From positions 1 through 64,000 of the forward strand of contig CAXTAO010000007.1 of NCBI GenBank assembly GCA_964242625.1: a DNA stretch of 64,000 nt. Reading direction: 5' to 3'. This stretch comes from JASLDZ01 sp964242625 (GTDB lineage: Bacteria; Pseudomonadota; Alphaproteobacteria; Caulobacterales; Caulobacteraceae). Both the position numbers and the translations under genes were made by a program. Each line of letters opens with the position of its first letter. Positions within the stretch are counted from its first letter, which is position 1. The notes below the pieces were generated by a model, which was not told the DNA's origin, did no database searches, and saw only the letters and a list, made by a program, of their open reading frames with translations. Shown here piece by piece: positions 15,549 to 23,980 of the stretch.

Positions 15549-15912
15549 TTCAGGCTCCTACGCGGACCTTCGCCGGGGTGGCCGGCGAACACTCGCTAAG
15601 CGGAGGTGGCCAGGGTCCGCGCAGGGTCGATAGTGGACGCCAGCGTGGCGTCTCAGCGGACATCCGCACGCTGACCGAACGCCCGCTCGGCGGGGCGGGG
15701 GAGGGGGCGCTGAAGCCGAACCTCGGAGGAGCGACGTTGCATCGAACTCGGCAGCCTTGCGATGCGCTCGTGCTCTGCGGCCAGTACGCGAAGGGACGGG
15801 GCAGAGCTCTCCGGAGCCGAAAGCCTTCGCCCGCATGCGTTTTCCAGACGGCTCGGAACCCCTTACGTCGACCTACACGTTTTCCAACTCAAGGTGACGT
15901 AAGTCATTCACG
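15549..15912. other. Non-coding DNA before the tRNA fragment
   Basis: About 360 bp with no supportable gene. GACGCCA at 15636-15642 and TGGCGTC at 15646-15652 form a perfect 7-bp hairpin. Several scattered AGCGGA and TCCGCG strings may be worn copies of the stem-loop repeat. Confidence 0.45.
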
Positions 15913-15976
15913 TAGTTAGAGAAGCGGTGGATTGAAAATCCGCGTGTCGGTGGTTCGAATCCGCCCCCAGGCACCA
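15913..15976 (+). pseudogene. tRNA-Phe (GAA) 3' fragment, possible attachment site
   Basis: From about 15921 the sequence matches the 3' two-thirds of tRNA-Phe. The anticodon stem-loop is GTGGA-TTGAAAA-TCCGC with anticodon GAA at 15934-15936. The variable loop and T arm (GGTGG-TTCGAAT-CCGCC) are intact, as are the 3' acceptor strand CCCAGGC, the discriminator A and CCA ending at 15976. The 5' acceptor strand GCCTGGG and a normal D arm are absent, so it cannot fold as a working tRNA. Fragments that keep the 3' end are what tRNA-targeting integrases leave at the far end of an island. Confidence 0.75.
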
Positions 15977-16133
15977 CGTGCTGCACAAGGGTTTGCGGCC
16001 CCTCATGGGGTCTCGCTCCGAAGCCGCTTTCCAACGGCGGTTGCAAAGTCCATTCGCGAGACGTTCGAAGCTGTCAGCCACCGGCGCTTCGAGTGGTTCA
16101 GCCCCGGGCTACGATCCGACCCATCTATGGCGC

Positions 16134-16178
16134 CCACAAGCTTGTGGCTGAGGGGCCGCACCGCTGCGGTCGGCCCTT
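16134..16178. other. Palindrome and GC-rich hairpin upstream of the CheB-CheR kinase
   Basis: CCACAAG at 16134-16140 and CTTGTGG at 16141-16147 form a perfect 14-bp palindrome. Directly after it, 16151-16178 forms a long hairpin: AGGGGCCG pairs with CGGCCCTT around ACCGC-T-GCGGT. The region 15977-16455 otherwise holds no gene. It could be an operator with an attenuator or terminator; no T-run follows. Confidence 0.5.
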
Positions 16179-16455
16179 ATCGGTCGCTGACCTTGAGGGG
16201 CGGCTACCAAGCTCTCCGTTTACCTGTTCGGCGTGGGTGAAGCAGAGGCCGTGCGGGGCGCCGGGCCTTGCCCCAGGCCATGCGGCGTACTGCACAGCCT
16301 TGAAGACGCCTCGGGCGCTCCACAGCCCTGAGCTGATGACGCTGATGCTTCGCCGCCGCCGCCATGCGGGACGGATCATCTGACGCTGACGCCTTGATCG
16401 CCGGAGCCTATGGTCCGTCCAGCACCGGTCTGGGTCGGAGAGCGAGTTGGCCGAT

Positions 16456-19400
16456 ATGGAGACACCTGCGTCCTCGACGCCCGGGTTCGTGCCGATCTGC
16501 GCCATCGGCGCTTCGGCGGGAGGTGTCAGCGCGCTGCAGGCTCTGTTCCGGCAATTGCCCGGCGATCTGGGGCTGGCCTACGTCGTCATTCTCCACATGC
16601 CGCCCGACCAGCCAAGCGCGCTGAGCGAAATCCTGCAGGGTTGCACGAAATTGCCCGTGCACCAGGTCCGGGACAGCCCGACGCTGAAGCCGAACTGCGT
16701 CTATGTGATCGCCCCCGACAGCGAGCTCGTTGTTGAGGGAGATAGGATCAGCGCTCGCGATTTCGCGGACCCGCGGGGGCGACGCGCGCCGATCGACGTC
16801 TTCTTCCGCTCGATCGCCGCCGGTCGTGGAGACGGCGTGGCGATCGTGCTCTCCGGGGCGGGGTCGGACGGCGCGACCGGCGTGCGGGCGATCAAGGAAG
16901 CCGGCGGCGTCGTCATGGTGCAAGAGCCGGCGGACGCCGACTTCGCGCCCATGCCCCAGAACGCGATCGCCACGGGCGTCGCCGACTTCATCGGCACGGT
17001 CGCGCATCTGGCCGAAAGCCTGGGTGAGGTGGCCCGCAGCAAGGAGGCCGTCCGCTCGCTGGACATGGACGGCGCGGCCAACGACCTGCGCCGCATCATC
17101 GCTTTCCTGCGCAGCCGCACGGGCCACGACTTCTCCGGCTACAAGCGGGCCACGGTGATGCGCCGGGTCACGCGCCGGATGCAGGTCTGCCGAGCGCCCA
17201 GCCTGGGCGCCTACGCCGACTACCTGATGGTGACGCCGGAGGAGGCCAAGGAGCTTTTCTCCGACCTCCTGATCTCCGTGACCATGTTCTTCCGCGACGC
17301 CCGGGCCTTCGAGGCGCTGGGGCGTCACGCGGTTGCGCACCTGTTCGAAGACCTCGAGTCGCTCGGCGACGAAGGCCTGCGGGCCTGGGTGGTGGGCTGC
17401 GCCACGGGCGAGGAGGCTTACAGCCTCACCATCCTGCTGCTGGAGGAAGCCTCTCGCCGACAGGTCGTCGTCCCGATCCAGGTGTTCGCCACGGACCTCG
17501 ACGAGGGCGCGCTGGCCACCGCGCGGGAGGGCCGCTACCCCAAGTCCATCGAGGCCGACGTCTCCAGCGAGCGGCTCGCGCGCTTCTTCCTCGACGAGGG
17601 CACCCACTATCGGATCCGCAAGGAGGTCCGCGACGGCGTGCTGTTCGCCTCCCACAGCGTGCTGAAGGAGCCGCCGTTTATGCGGCTGGACCTGATCAGC
17701 TGCCGCAACCTCCTGATCTACCTGGAGCGCAACCTGCAGGAGCAGGTCTGCGCGGTGTTCCACTACGGCCTGAAGACGGGCCGCTACCTGTTCCTAGGCT
17801 CGGCGGAGACGGCCGACACCGTGGCCGACCTCTTCGCGCCCATCGACCGTGACGCCCGCCTCTACTCCGCGAAGCCGGACGCCTCGCCTGCGCTGCCGAT
17901 CCTGCCCCAGTTTCCGACGCCCGAGCGCCTGCAGCTGCTCCGGTCCGCTACGCCCTTCCGCGAGCCGGGCGGAGCGTCGACATCCCGGCATCTGCAAGCG
18001 CTCGAGACGAACGCGCCGCCGAGCGCGCTCGTCGACAGCGCCTACAACGTCCTGCACATCTCGGAGACGGCGGGTCGCTTCATCCAGCACTCGGCCGGGC
18101 CGCTCTCCAGCCGGCTGCCCGCCGTGGTTCGACCCGAACTGCGCCTGGAACTTCAGCTGGCGCTCGCCAGGGCTCTCGAGCAGGGAACGCCCACGCTGAC
18201 GCAGCCCGTGGCGGTGACGCTGGAGGGAACGCCCCGCCGATTGATGCTGTACGTGGCGCCGCGGACGACGCCTGAGGGGACCGATCCCCAGGCCCTGGTC
18301 TTCTTCCTCGATGGAGGCCCGGCCGGCAAGGAAGAACTGGGGACGGAGGTCGAAGCCCGGCCCGAGCAGGTCCGCCGCCTTCACGTCGAGCTCAAGTCGC
18401 TGCAGGAGGCGTTGGTGGCCAGTCGCAGCGGTCACGACGCCACCATCGAGGACCTGCGCGCCACCAACGAGGAGCTCCAGTCCACCAATGAGGAATACCG
18501 ATCAACCGCCGAGGAGCTCGAAACCTCGCGGGAGGAGCTCCAGTCCATCAACGAGGAACTTCGCACCGTCAATGCGGAGCTGAAGAACAAGCTGGAGGCC
18601 ATCTCCAGCGCTCACGACGACCTGCAGAACCTGACAGCGGCGACTGAGATCGGAACGCTGTTCCTGGACGACGGCCTGCGCATCCGTATGTTCACGCCAC
18701 CGATCCACCAGCTATTCAACGTGACGCGGATGGATGTGGGTCGGGTCATCACCGACTTCACTCACCAGCTCGATCACGACGGCTTGGTTGAAGAGGCCCG
18801 GCGTGTGCTGGACGAGCTGACGCCCTCGGAGCGCGAGGTGCACACCCGGGCGGGCCGCTGGTACGTCATGCGCCTGCGCCCGTACCGGACGGTGGAGAAT
18901 CGCATCTCCGGCGTGGTGGTCACCTTCGTAGACATCACCACGCGTCGCGAGGCGCAGGCGGCGCTCGCCAAGTCGGAACAGCAGTTCCGCTCCCTGGTCG
19001 AGGCCAGCGCGCAGGTGATCTACCGCATGAACCCCGATTGGACGATCTTGCGTCAGCTGTCCGGGGGCGACATCCTGCCGGACATCGAGGAGCCCAGCGA
19101 GGACTGGTTCGACCGCTTCATCCCCGTACCGGAACGCGCCCGCGTGCGGAGCGCCATCGAAAATGCGGTCGAAACGAAGGGCCTGTTCGATTTCGAGCAC
19201 CAGGTGGTCCGCATCGACGGCGGCGTGGGCTGGATGCACTCGCGCGCAATCCCGATGCTGAGCGATGACGGCGCCATCGCCGAGTGGTTCGGCTCCGGAA
19301 CGGACGTGACGGGCAGGCGCGAGGCGGAGGCGGCGCTGCGCGACAGCGAGGAGCGACTGCGTTCGCTGATCGAGGGCGTGCCCCAGCTCATCTGGCGCGC

Positions 19401-20352
19401 TGACCGGTCCGGCGAATGGACCTGGTCGAGCCCGCAGTGGGACGCCTACACCGGCCTGGACGACGGCCGCACGCGCAGCTCAGGATGGCTGCTGGCGATC
19501 GACGCGGAGGACCGCGACCGCGTCCAGGAGGCCTGGTTCCGCGCGCTACGCACGCACCAGCTGCAGGTCGAGTGTCGCGTCGTCCGGCCGGACGGCGAGC
19601 GCTCGCGTTGGTTCAGCCTCAGGGCGGAGCCGCGCGTCGATGCGCAGGGTCAGGTCATCGAGTGGCTAGGCACCTTCACCGACGTGGACGACCTCCATCG
19701 GCTGAAGGACCGGCAGCGCGTGCTCCTGCACGAGCTCCAGCATCGCGTACGCAACACGCTGGCGGTCGTCCGCTCGATCACCTCGCGCACCGAGGCGAAC
19801 AGCGAAACCGTCGAGGACTTCGCCTCGCACCTCCAGGGCCGCATCAGCGCCCTCGCCCGGACGCAGGCGGTCCTGACCAGCGCCGTGAACGACGGCGTCG
19901 ACCTGGAGAACCTCATCCGCGAGGAGTTGCTGGCCCAGGCGGCTCCGGACGATCAGGTCGTGGTGGAAGGCCTGGACGTTCTGCTGTCGGCGAAGGCGGC
20001 CGAGGTCGTGGCGCTCGCCGTGCACGAGCTCGCCACCAACGCCACCAAGTACGGCGCGCTCACCTCGCCGTCCGGCCGGGTCCGCGTCGTCTGGTCGATG
20101 ATGAAGGACCAGGGCGAGACCTGGCTTAGCTTGTCCTGGACGGAGTCCGGCGTTCGCATCGTGGCGCCCGCGCCGCGGCGGGAGGGCTTCGGCACCGAAC
20201 TCATCACGGCGCGGGTCCCCTACGAACTGCGGGGTCGAGGTTCGCTCGAGATACGCCCGGGTGGCGTGCACGCGGAGATCGCCTTCCCGTTGCGTCCGGG
20301 TGAGAGCATCCTGCAGACGCAGCCTCCCGTAGGGCTGGAGTTCGAGCGATGA
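16456..20352 (+). CDS. CheB-CheR-PAS-HWE hybrid sensor histidine kinase
   Basis: A soluble 1,298-residue signalling protein. Residues about 10-190 are a CheB methylesterase domain with Ser20 (GASAGG), His47 (ILHMP) and Asp138 (GSDGATG). Residues 200-480 are a CheR methyltransferase (VGCATGEEAY, SCRNLLIYL). A coiled coil rich in NEEL and STxEEL follows (about 640-730), then three PAS/PAC domains. An HWE kinase ends the protein: phosphoacceptor His in ELQHRVRN (about 1096), HELATNATKYGAL in the N-box and WTE as the WxE signature. ATG at 16456; an in-frame TTG at 16447 is possible. It overlaps the downstream receiver by ATGA, which is probably its phosphorylation target. Confidence 0.93.
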   Translation: METPASSTPGFVPICAIGASAGGVSALQALFRQLPGDLGLAYVVILHMPPDQPSALSEILQGCTKLPVHQVRDSPTLKPNCVYVIAPDSELVVEGDRISARDFADPRGRRAPIDVFFRSIAAGRGDGVAIVLSGAGSDGATGVRAIKEAGGVVMVQEPADADFAPMPQNAIATGVADFIGTVAHLAESLGEVARSKEAVRSLDMDGAANDLRRIIAFLRSRTGHDFSGYKRATVMRRVTRRMQVCRAPSLGAYADYLMVTPEEAKELFSDLLISVTMFFRDARAFEALGRHAVAHLFEDLESLGDEGLRAWVVGCATGEEAYSLTILLLEEASRRQVVVPIQVFATDLDEGALATAREGRYPKSIEADVSSERLARFFLDEGTHYRIRKEVRDGVLFASHSVLKEPPFMRLDLISCRNLLIYLERNLQEQVCAVFHYGLKTGRYLFLGSAETADTVADLFAPIDRDARLYSAKPDASPALPILPQFPTPERLQLLRSATPFREPGGASTSRHLQALETNAPPSALVDSAYNVLHISETAGRFIQHSAGPLSSRLPAVVRPELRLELQLALARALEQGTPTLTQPVAVTLEGTPRRLMLYVAPRTTPEGTDPQALVFFLDGGPAGKEELGTEVEARPEQVRRLHVELKSLQEALVASRSGHDATIEDLRATNEELQSTNEEYRSTAEELETSREELQSINEELRTVNAELKNKLEAISSAHDDLQNLTAATEIGTLFLDDGLRIRMFTPPIHQLFNVTRMDVGRVITDFTHQLDHDGLVEEARRVLDELTPSEREVHTRAGRWYVMRLRPYRTVENRISGVVVTFVDITTRREAQAALAKSEQQFRSLVEASAQVIYRMNPDWTILRQLSGGDILPDIEEPSEDWFDRFIPVPERARVRSAIENAVETKGLFDFEHQVVRIDGGVGWMHSRAIPMLSDDGAIAEWFGSGTDVTGRREAEAALRDSEERLRSLIEGVPQLIWRADRSGEWTWSSPQWDAYTGLDDGRTRSSGWLLAIDAEDRDRVQEAWFRALRTHQLQVECRVVRPDGERSRWFSLRAEPRVDAQGQVIEWLGTFTDVDDLHRLKDRQRVLLHELQHRVRNTLAVVRSITSRTEANSETVEDFASHLQGRISALARTQAVLTSAVNDGVDLENLIREELLAQAAPDDQVVVEGLDVLLSAKAAEVVALAVHELATNATKYGALTSPSGRVRVVWSMMKDQGETWLSLSWTESGVRIVAPAPRREGFGTELITARVPYELRGRGSLEIRPGGVHAEIAFPLRPGESILQTQPPVGLEFER

Positions 20353-20723
20353 CGGACCTGAGCGACCGCACCGTCCTTGTCGTCGAGGACGAATACTACT
20401 TGGCCGCCGACGTGTCCGCCGCGATCGCGCGGCAGGGCGCAAAGGTGCTCGGCCCATGCGCCGACCACCGCGAGGCGCTTCGCCTCCTGCAGGCGCGACG
20501 GCCTGACTGCGCGGTGCTCGACGTCAACCTCGGACAGGGTCCGGGCTTCGACGTGGCCGACCGGCTCCGCGATCTCGGCGTGCCGTTCTTGTTCTTCACC
20601 GGCTACGACCGCGAGAACATCCCTGCGCGCTTCGCCGACGTGACGCGGCTCGAGAAGCCGGTGACCGACACGCGGCTTCTCGAACTTGTCGCGCGGCTGT
20701 GCGCAACCGCCGAAGCGAGCTAA
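20349..20723 (+). CDS. Single-domain response regulator, kinase partner
   Basis: A 124-residue receiver-only protein. The acidic pocket is VVEDE, Asp58 in VLDVNLG is the phosphorylation site, Thr84 is in FFTGYD and Lys103 in LEKP. The LDVNLGQ and FFTGYD motifs are typical of receivers paired with HWE or HisKA_2 kinases. Its ATG overlaps the kinase stop codon, so translation is coupled. With no output domain it must act through a protein partner or as a phosphate sink. Confidence 0.92.
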   Translation: MTDLSDRTVLVVEDEYYLAADVSAAIARQGAKVLGPCADHREALRLLQARRPDCAVLDVNLGQGPGFDVADRLRDLGVPFLFFTGYDRENIPARFADVTRLEKPVTDTRLLELVARLCATAEAS

Positions 20724-20785
20724 CAATAGTTGTGGCCGCGTCCCCCGTTTCTGAACGACAAGTTCATCAGGCGAAGGGGCGACCG

Positions 20786-21517
20786 ATGGACCGCAGGCTG
20801 CCGCCTCGCGACACTAAGATCGAACATGCCGAGCCGGTGCTGAGCCGCCTGTCGACGGGCGGCGAGCTTCCGGAGCCTATCGTGGCCAAGGTTCGCGCGG
20901 CGGCCGTGCGGGTGGAGCATGCGCCCGCCAGAACCGTGCTTCAGGTCGAGGACCAGGCGCAGCGCCAGCCGCGCTGGCTGGTCTCCGGGTGGGCGTGCCG
21001 GCAGCGCCTTCTCGCCGACGGACGACGCCTGATCTTCGACCTAGTCTTGCCGGGCGAGGGCGTGGGCGTGTGCATGAGGCCCTGGCCACGGGCCATGACC
21101 ACCACCGTGGCCTTGATCCCCGTGCAGTTGATCGACGCCCGCGAGTTCATCCGACCGGAGGTGCTGGAGGCGCAGCCCGCGCTCGCAGCGGCGCTGCAGC
21201 GGGCCGCCGAGGAGGACGGTCGCCGCCTGCTCCGGCATACGCTCCGCCTCGGCCGCATGAGCGCGCTGGAGCGGACGGCCGACCTGTTCCTCGAATTGTA
21301 CGAGCGACTGGCCGCCGTGGCCCTGACGCAGGGTGGGCGCTTTCCGATGCCGCTCACGCAGGAGATCCTGTCTGACACACTGGGCCTCAGCGTCGTGCAC
21401 GTGAACCGCACGCTTCAGGAGCTCCGCCGCCGCAACATGGTCAGCTTCGAACGCGGCTGGGTGCATCTGCCGGAGCGCGAGCGACTGGCCGCCCTTGCGG
21501 GCTCGTCCGCCTTCTGA
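20786..21517 (+). CDS. Crp/Fnr family transcription regulator
   Basis: A 243-residue regulator. The N-terminal half is the cyclic-nucleotide-binding-like barrel (TVLQVEDQAQ, LVSGWACRQRLLADGRR, LVLPGEGVG). A long helix leads to a winged helix with PLTQEILSDTLGLSVVHVNR and TLQELRRRNMVSFERGW. No cysteine cluster is present. ATG at 20786 follows AAGGGG at about 7 bp; the open frame before it overlaps the receiver. It lies in line with the kinase, receiver and CheB genes, 62 bp after the receiver, and may be part of the same operon and its output. Confidence 0.9.
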   Translation: MDRRLPPRDTKIEHAEPVLSRLSTGGELPEPIVAKVRAAAVRVEHAPARTVLQVEDQAQRQPRWLVSGWACRQRLLADGRRLIFDLVLPGEGVGVCMRPWPRAMTTTVALIPVQLIDAREFIRPEVLEAQPALAAALQRAAEEDGRRLLRHTLRLGRMSALERTADLFLELYERLAAVALTQGGRFPMPLTQEILSDTLGLSVVHVNRTLQELRRRNMVSFERGWVHLPERERLAALAGSSAF

Positions 21518-21537
21518 GCGGGTCGGGACGGTTGAGC

Positions 21538-22515
21538 ATGGAACGAAGAGACGTCGTCGCGTTGGGCGCTTCCGCGGGGGGCGTCGAGGCGCTGAAGCAC
21601 ATCTGCTCCCAGCTGCCCGGCGATCTCGCCGCGACGATGTTCGTGGTGATGCATGTCGGCGCCGAGGGGCGCAATCTCCTGCCGGAAATCCTGAGCGCTT
21701 ACGGCTCCCTGCCCGCGCGCCTGGCCGCGGACGGCGACCGCGTCGAGCAGGGCTGCATCTACGTGGCGCCGGGCGACCGGCACCTGCTCGTCATCGACGG
21801 CTTCATCCGGCTGGGGCGGGGGCCGCGGGAGAACCTGACGCGGCCGGCGGTCGACCCTCTCTTGCGATCCGTGGGCGCCAGCTACGGGCCCCGCGCGATC
21901 GGCGTCGTGCTCACCGGGCGTTTGAACGACGGGGCCGCGGGGCTGGCCGACCTGAAGCGGTGCGGCGGGGTCACGGTGGTCCAGAGCCCAACCGACGCGG
22001 AGGCGCCCGACATGCCCGCAAGCGCCCTGCAGGCGACCGACGTCGACCATCGCGCGTCCCTGTCCGGCATGCCGACGCTCCTGATGGAGCTCCTGCGCGA
22101 ACCAGCGGGCCCGCGCCCCCCTGTCCCGAGGTCCGTCGAGTTGGAGATCGACATCGCCCTTGGCCGCCCATGCCTGACCAGCACGATCGCCCAACTCGCC
22201 GACCCGGCGCCCCTGTCGTGTCCGGCCTGCTCGGGCGTGCTCTCGCAGATCCGCGGCTCCTTCCCGCTCCGCTTTCGATGCCAGGTCGGTCACGCCTACA
22301 CGGCCGAGGCGCTCGAGGCCGTTCAGAACGACGGAGTGGACGAGGCGCTCCGCGTCGCCCTGCGGATCATCGAGGAGCGCGCCGTCCTGTCCGAGAAGCT
22401 GGCCGCCGAGGCCCGCCAGAGCGGGCGCGAGTTCAGCGCCACGCACTTCGCCGACCGCGCCGCGGAGATGCGCCGCTACGCCGACACGATCCGGCAAGTC
22501 GCCCTCCGCAGCTAA
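21538..22515 (+). CDS. Stand-alone CheB-type protein-glutamate methylesterase
   Basis: A 325-residue CheB-type esterase without a receiver domain. The catalytic triad is Ser12 (GASAGG), His39 (VMHVG) and Asp131 (RLNDGAAG), in a domain of about residues 1-190. The C-terminal part carries CPACSGVL and FRCQVGHAY, a zinc-ribbon-like cysteine cluster common in chemotaxis-unlinked CheB proteins, then helices. It begins 20 bp after the Crp/Fnr gene, after GGGACGG, and shares an operon-like layout with the CheB-CheR kinase. No chemoreceptor or CheA gene is present, so its substrate is unclear. Confidence 0.9.
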   Translation: MERRDVVALGASAGGVEALKHICSQLPGDLAATMFVVMHVGAEGRNLLPEILSAYGSLPARLAADGDRVEQGCIYVAPGDRHLLVIDGFIRLGRGPRENLTRPAVDPLLRSVGASYGPRAIGVVLTGRLNDGAAGLADLKRCGGVTVVQSPTDAEAPDMPASALQATDVDHRASLSGMPTLLMELLREPAGPRPPVPRSVELEIDIALGRPCLTSTIAQLADPAPLSCPACSGVLSQIRGSFPLRFRCQVGHAYTAEALEAVQNDGVDEALRVALRIIEERAVLSEKLAAEARQSGREFSATHFADRAAEMRRYADTIRQVALRS

Positions 22516-22881
22516 GCACCTTCTCTAGCGCTACGGTTCGCCGCGCTCTCCCTCCGTCCTTCTCGACCTTTGGAATGGGGTGACGTGGCCGCCGGGATTG
22601 ACCGCCAGCGGCTTGCGGCGCTTGCTCAGCTCGCACTGTAAGGTCCGGCTTCCGGAGCGACGCTGATGCCCGCTCCTGGCGCGACCTCGCCTTTGCTGAC
22701 CCGTCGCGCAGCTCCACCGACCATCTGCACGGAACTGCCCTGCTCGGGTCCAGATCGCTCACTTCGCCATGTCGCGCCTACAGTCGCGAAGGTTGCACGC
22801 CGCTAGGTCCTCCGTCCTCATGCGAGAACGCAAGCTGATCACTCACGACGCGACACCCTCGGCTCTGCGGACGGACGCCCG
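22516..22881. other. Gap with a repeat copy
   Basis: About 365 bp with no gene. It contains repeat copy 8 at 22650-22683 and the likely promoter of the following gene. Confidence 0.5.
22650..22683 (+). repeat. Intergenic stem-loop repeat, rightmost copy
   Basis: CTTCCGGAGCGACGCTGATG followed by CCCGCTCCTGGCGCG. A well-formed copy with GGAGCG and CGCTCC arms. I see no further copy to the right of this point. Confidence 0.7.
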
Positions 22882-23568
22882 ATGATCCGCTGGGTTCAGC
22901 TGGCCGACGCTCGCGCGCCTGGGGGTGCGCAACTCAGGCTCATGCAGCGCGGGGACGAGTTCTCGATCACGGTGGGCGCCGAGGAGCTGATGAACAGCCG
23001 GCGGGGAGGTTCGGAGACGGCGCTGGGCGATCTCGCCTGCCGCGGGCTGCGCGATGCGGCGAGGTCGAGAGTGCTGATCGGCGGACTGGGGATGGGCTTC
23101 ACCCTGCGCGCGGTTCTCGCCGCGCTCGGTCCCCAGGCCGAGATCACCGTCGCCGAGCTCGTGCCGGAGGTCATTGTTTGGGCGCGAGGCCCACTCGCCG
23201 GGGTCTTCGACGCAAGCCTGGACGACCCCCGCGTCGAGCTCGTTCAGGGTGATGTGGCGTCGCTGATCGGCATGGCGCAGACGGCTTACGACGCCATCGT
23301 CCTGGACGTCGACAACGGGCCGGACGGGCTGGTCCAGTCGGCGAACGACGGGCTCTACGGGCCTCAAGGGCTCGCAGCCGCCCGGCGGGCGCTGAGGCCC
23401 GACGGGGTGCTGGCGATCTGGTCGGCGACCCACAACGCCGCCTTCACACGCCGCCTCACCACGGCGGGCTTCTCGGTTCAGGAGCACACAGCCCGGAGCG
23501 GAGGAAGGAACGGCGGAGTCAGACACCTGATCTGGCTGGCAAGCCCTGCGCGCGCGACGGTCCGCTGA
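22882..23568 (+). CDS. Spermidine-synthase-like methyltransferase-fold protein
   Basis: A 228-residue Rossmann-fold protein of the spermidine/spermine synthase superfamily. It has an N-terminal beta stretch (QLRLMQRGDEFSITVG), the cofactor-binding loop VLIGGLGMGFTLRAVL at about residues 65-80, an acidic ribose-binding position in ITVAELVPEV, and DAIVLDVDNGPDG where the catalytic Asp is expected. It is shorter than true spermidine synthases, and the polyamine-specific loop is not clear, so a different aminopropyl or methyl transfer is possible. ATG at 22882 has only a weak ribosome binding site. Confidence 0.78.
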   Translation: MIRWVQLADARAPGGAQLRLMQRGDEFSITVGAEELMNSRRGGSETALGDLACRGLRDAARSRVLIGGLGMGFTLRAVLAALGPQAEITVAELVPEVIVWARGPLAGVFDASLDDPRVELVQGDVASLIGMAQTAYDAIVLDVDNGPDGLVQSANDGLYGPQGLAAARRALRPDGVLAIWSATHNAAFTRRLTTAGFSVQEHTARSGGRNGGVRHLIWLASPARATVR

Positions 23569-23920
23569 GACCCACAACCCGTGCGGGGCGGGGAGGGCTC
23601 TGGCGAGCGACAGTGTGCATGCGCTGGACCAGCTCCCGCCGCAGGTCGGGCGCTTCGTGATCGATGAAGGCGGGTAGGACGCCCGTTCGTCTAGGCTGGG
23701 CGCCGAACACGATCTGCACCGGGGTAGGCTCGGGCTCGAAGCGTCTGCGCACCGTGACCAGCCGTCCGGCCCTGAGGTGATCGGCCACCCGGTAGGGGAA
23801 GGCTCGGCGTAGCCCGGCGCCACGGACCGGGCCGAACAGCTCCGAAGCGGTCAATGTGACGGAGCCCGCCAGTTCTGTGACGAACCCGGAGAACCCGTGA
23901 AGGCTGGACGTGGGGTCCAC
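23519..23920 (-). pseudogene. LysR regulator remnant (C-terminal tail)
   Basis: Residues encoded at about 23629-23857 match the end of a LysR substrate-binding domain: SELFGPVRGAGLRRAFPYRV, then ADHLRAGRLVTVRRRFEPEP, then PVQIVFG and FIDHEAPDLRREL. The usual GLxRVLSYQVAxxLxxGxLV pattern is clear. The helix-turn-helix and most of the effector domain are absent, and upstream sequence does not supply them. The tail also overlaps the 3' end of the preceding plus-strand gene. I read it as the remnant of a deletion. Confidence 0.65.
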
Positions 23921-23980
23921 CTCCGGCGTTAAGCGGAGTCGCTCGGGCTGATCCGATGCGTCCTACATGGGGCTCCGTTC

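Noticed and set aside
15302..15919. Plus-strand frame of 205 codons over copy B and its upstream DNA
   Set aside because: It is antisense to the regulator gene at its start and low-complexity afterwards.
15901..15976. Intact tRNA-Phe gene
   Set aside because: The 5' acceptor strand needed to pair with CCCAGGC is missing and the D arm is disrupted, so only a fragment is present.
16456..22515. Classical chemotaxis operon
   Set aside because: No CheA, CheW, CheY-motor or methyl-accepting receptor genes are present; only CheB and CheR domains in a kinase fusion and a separate CheB.
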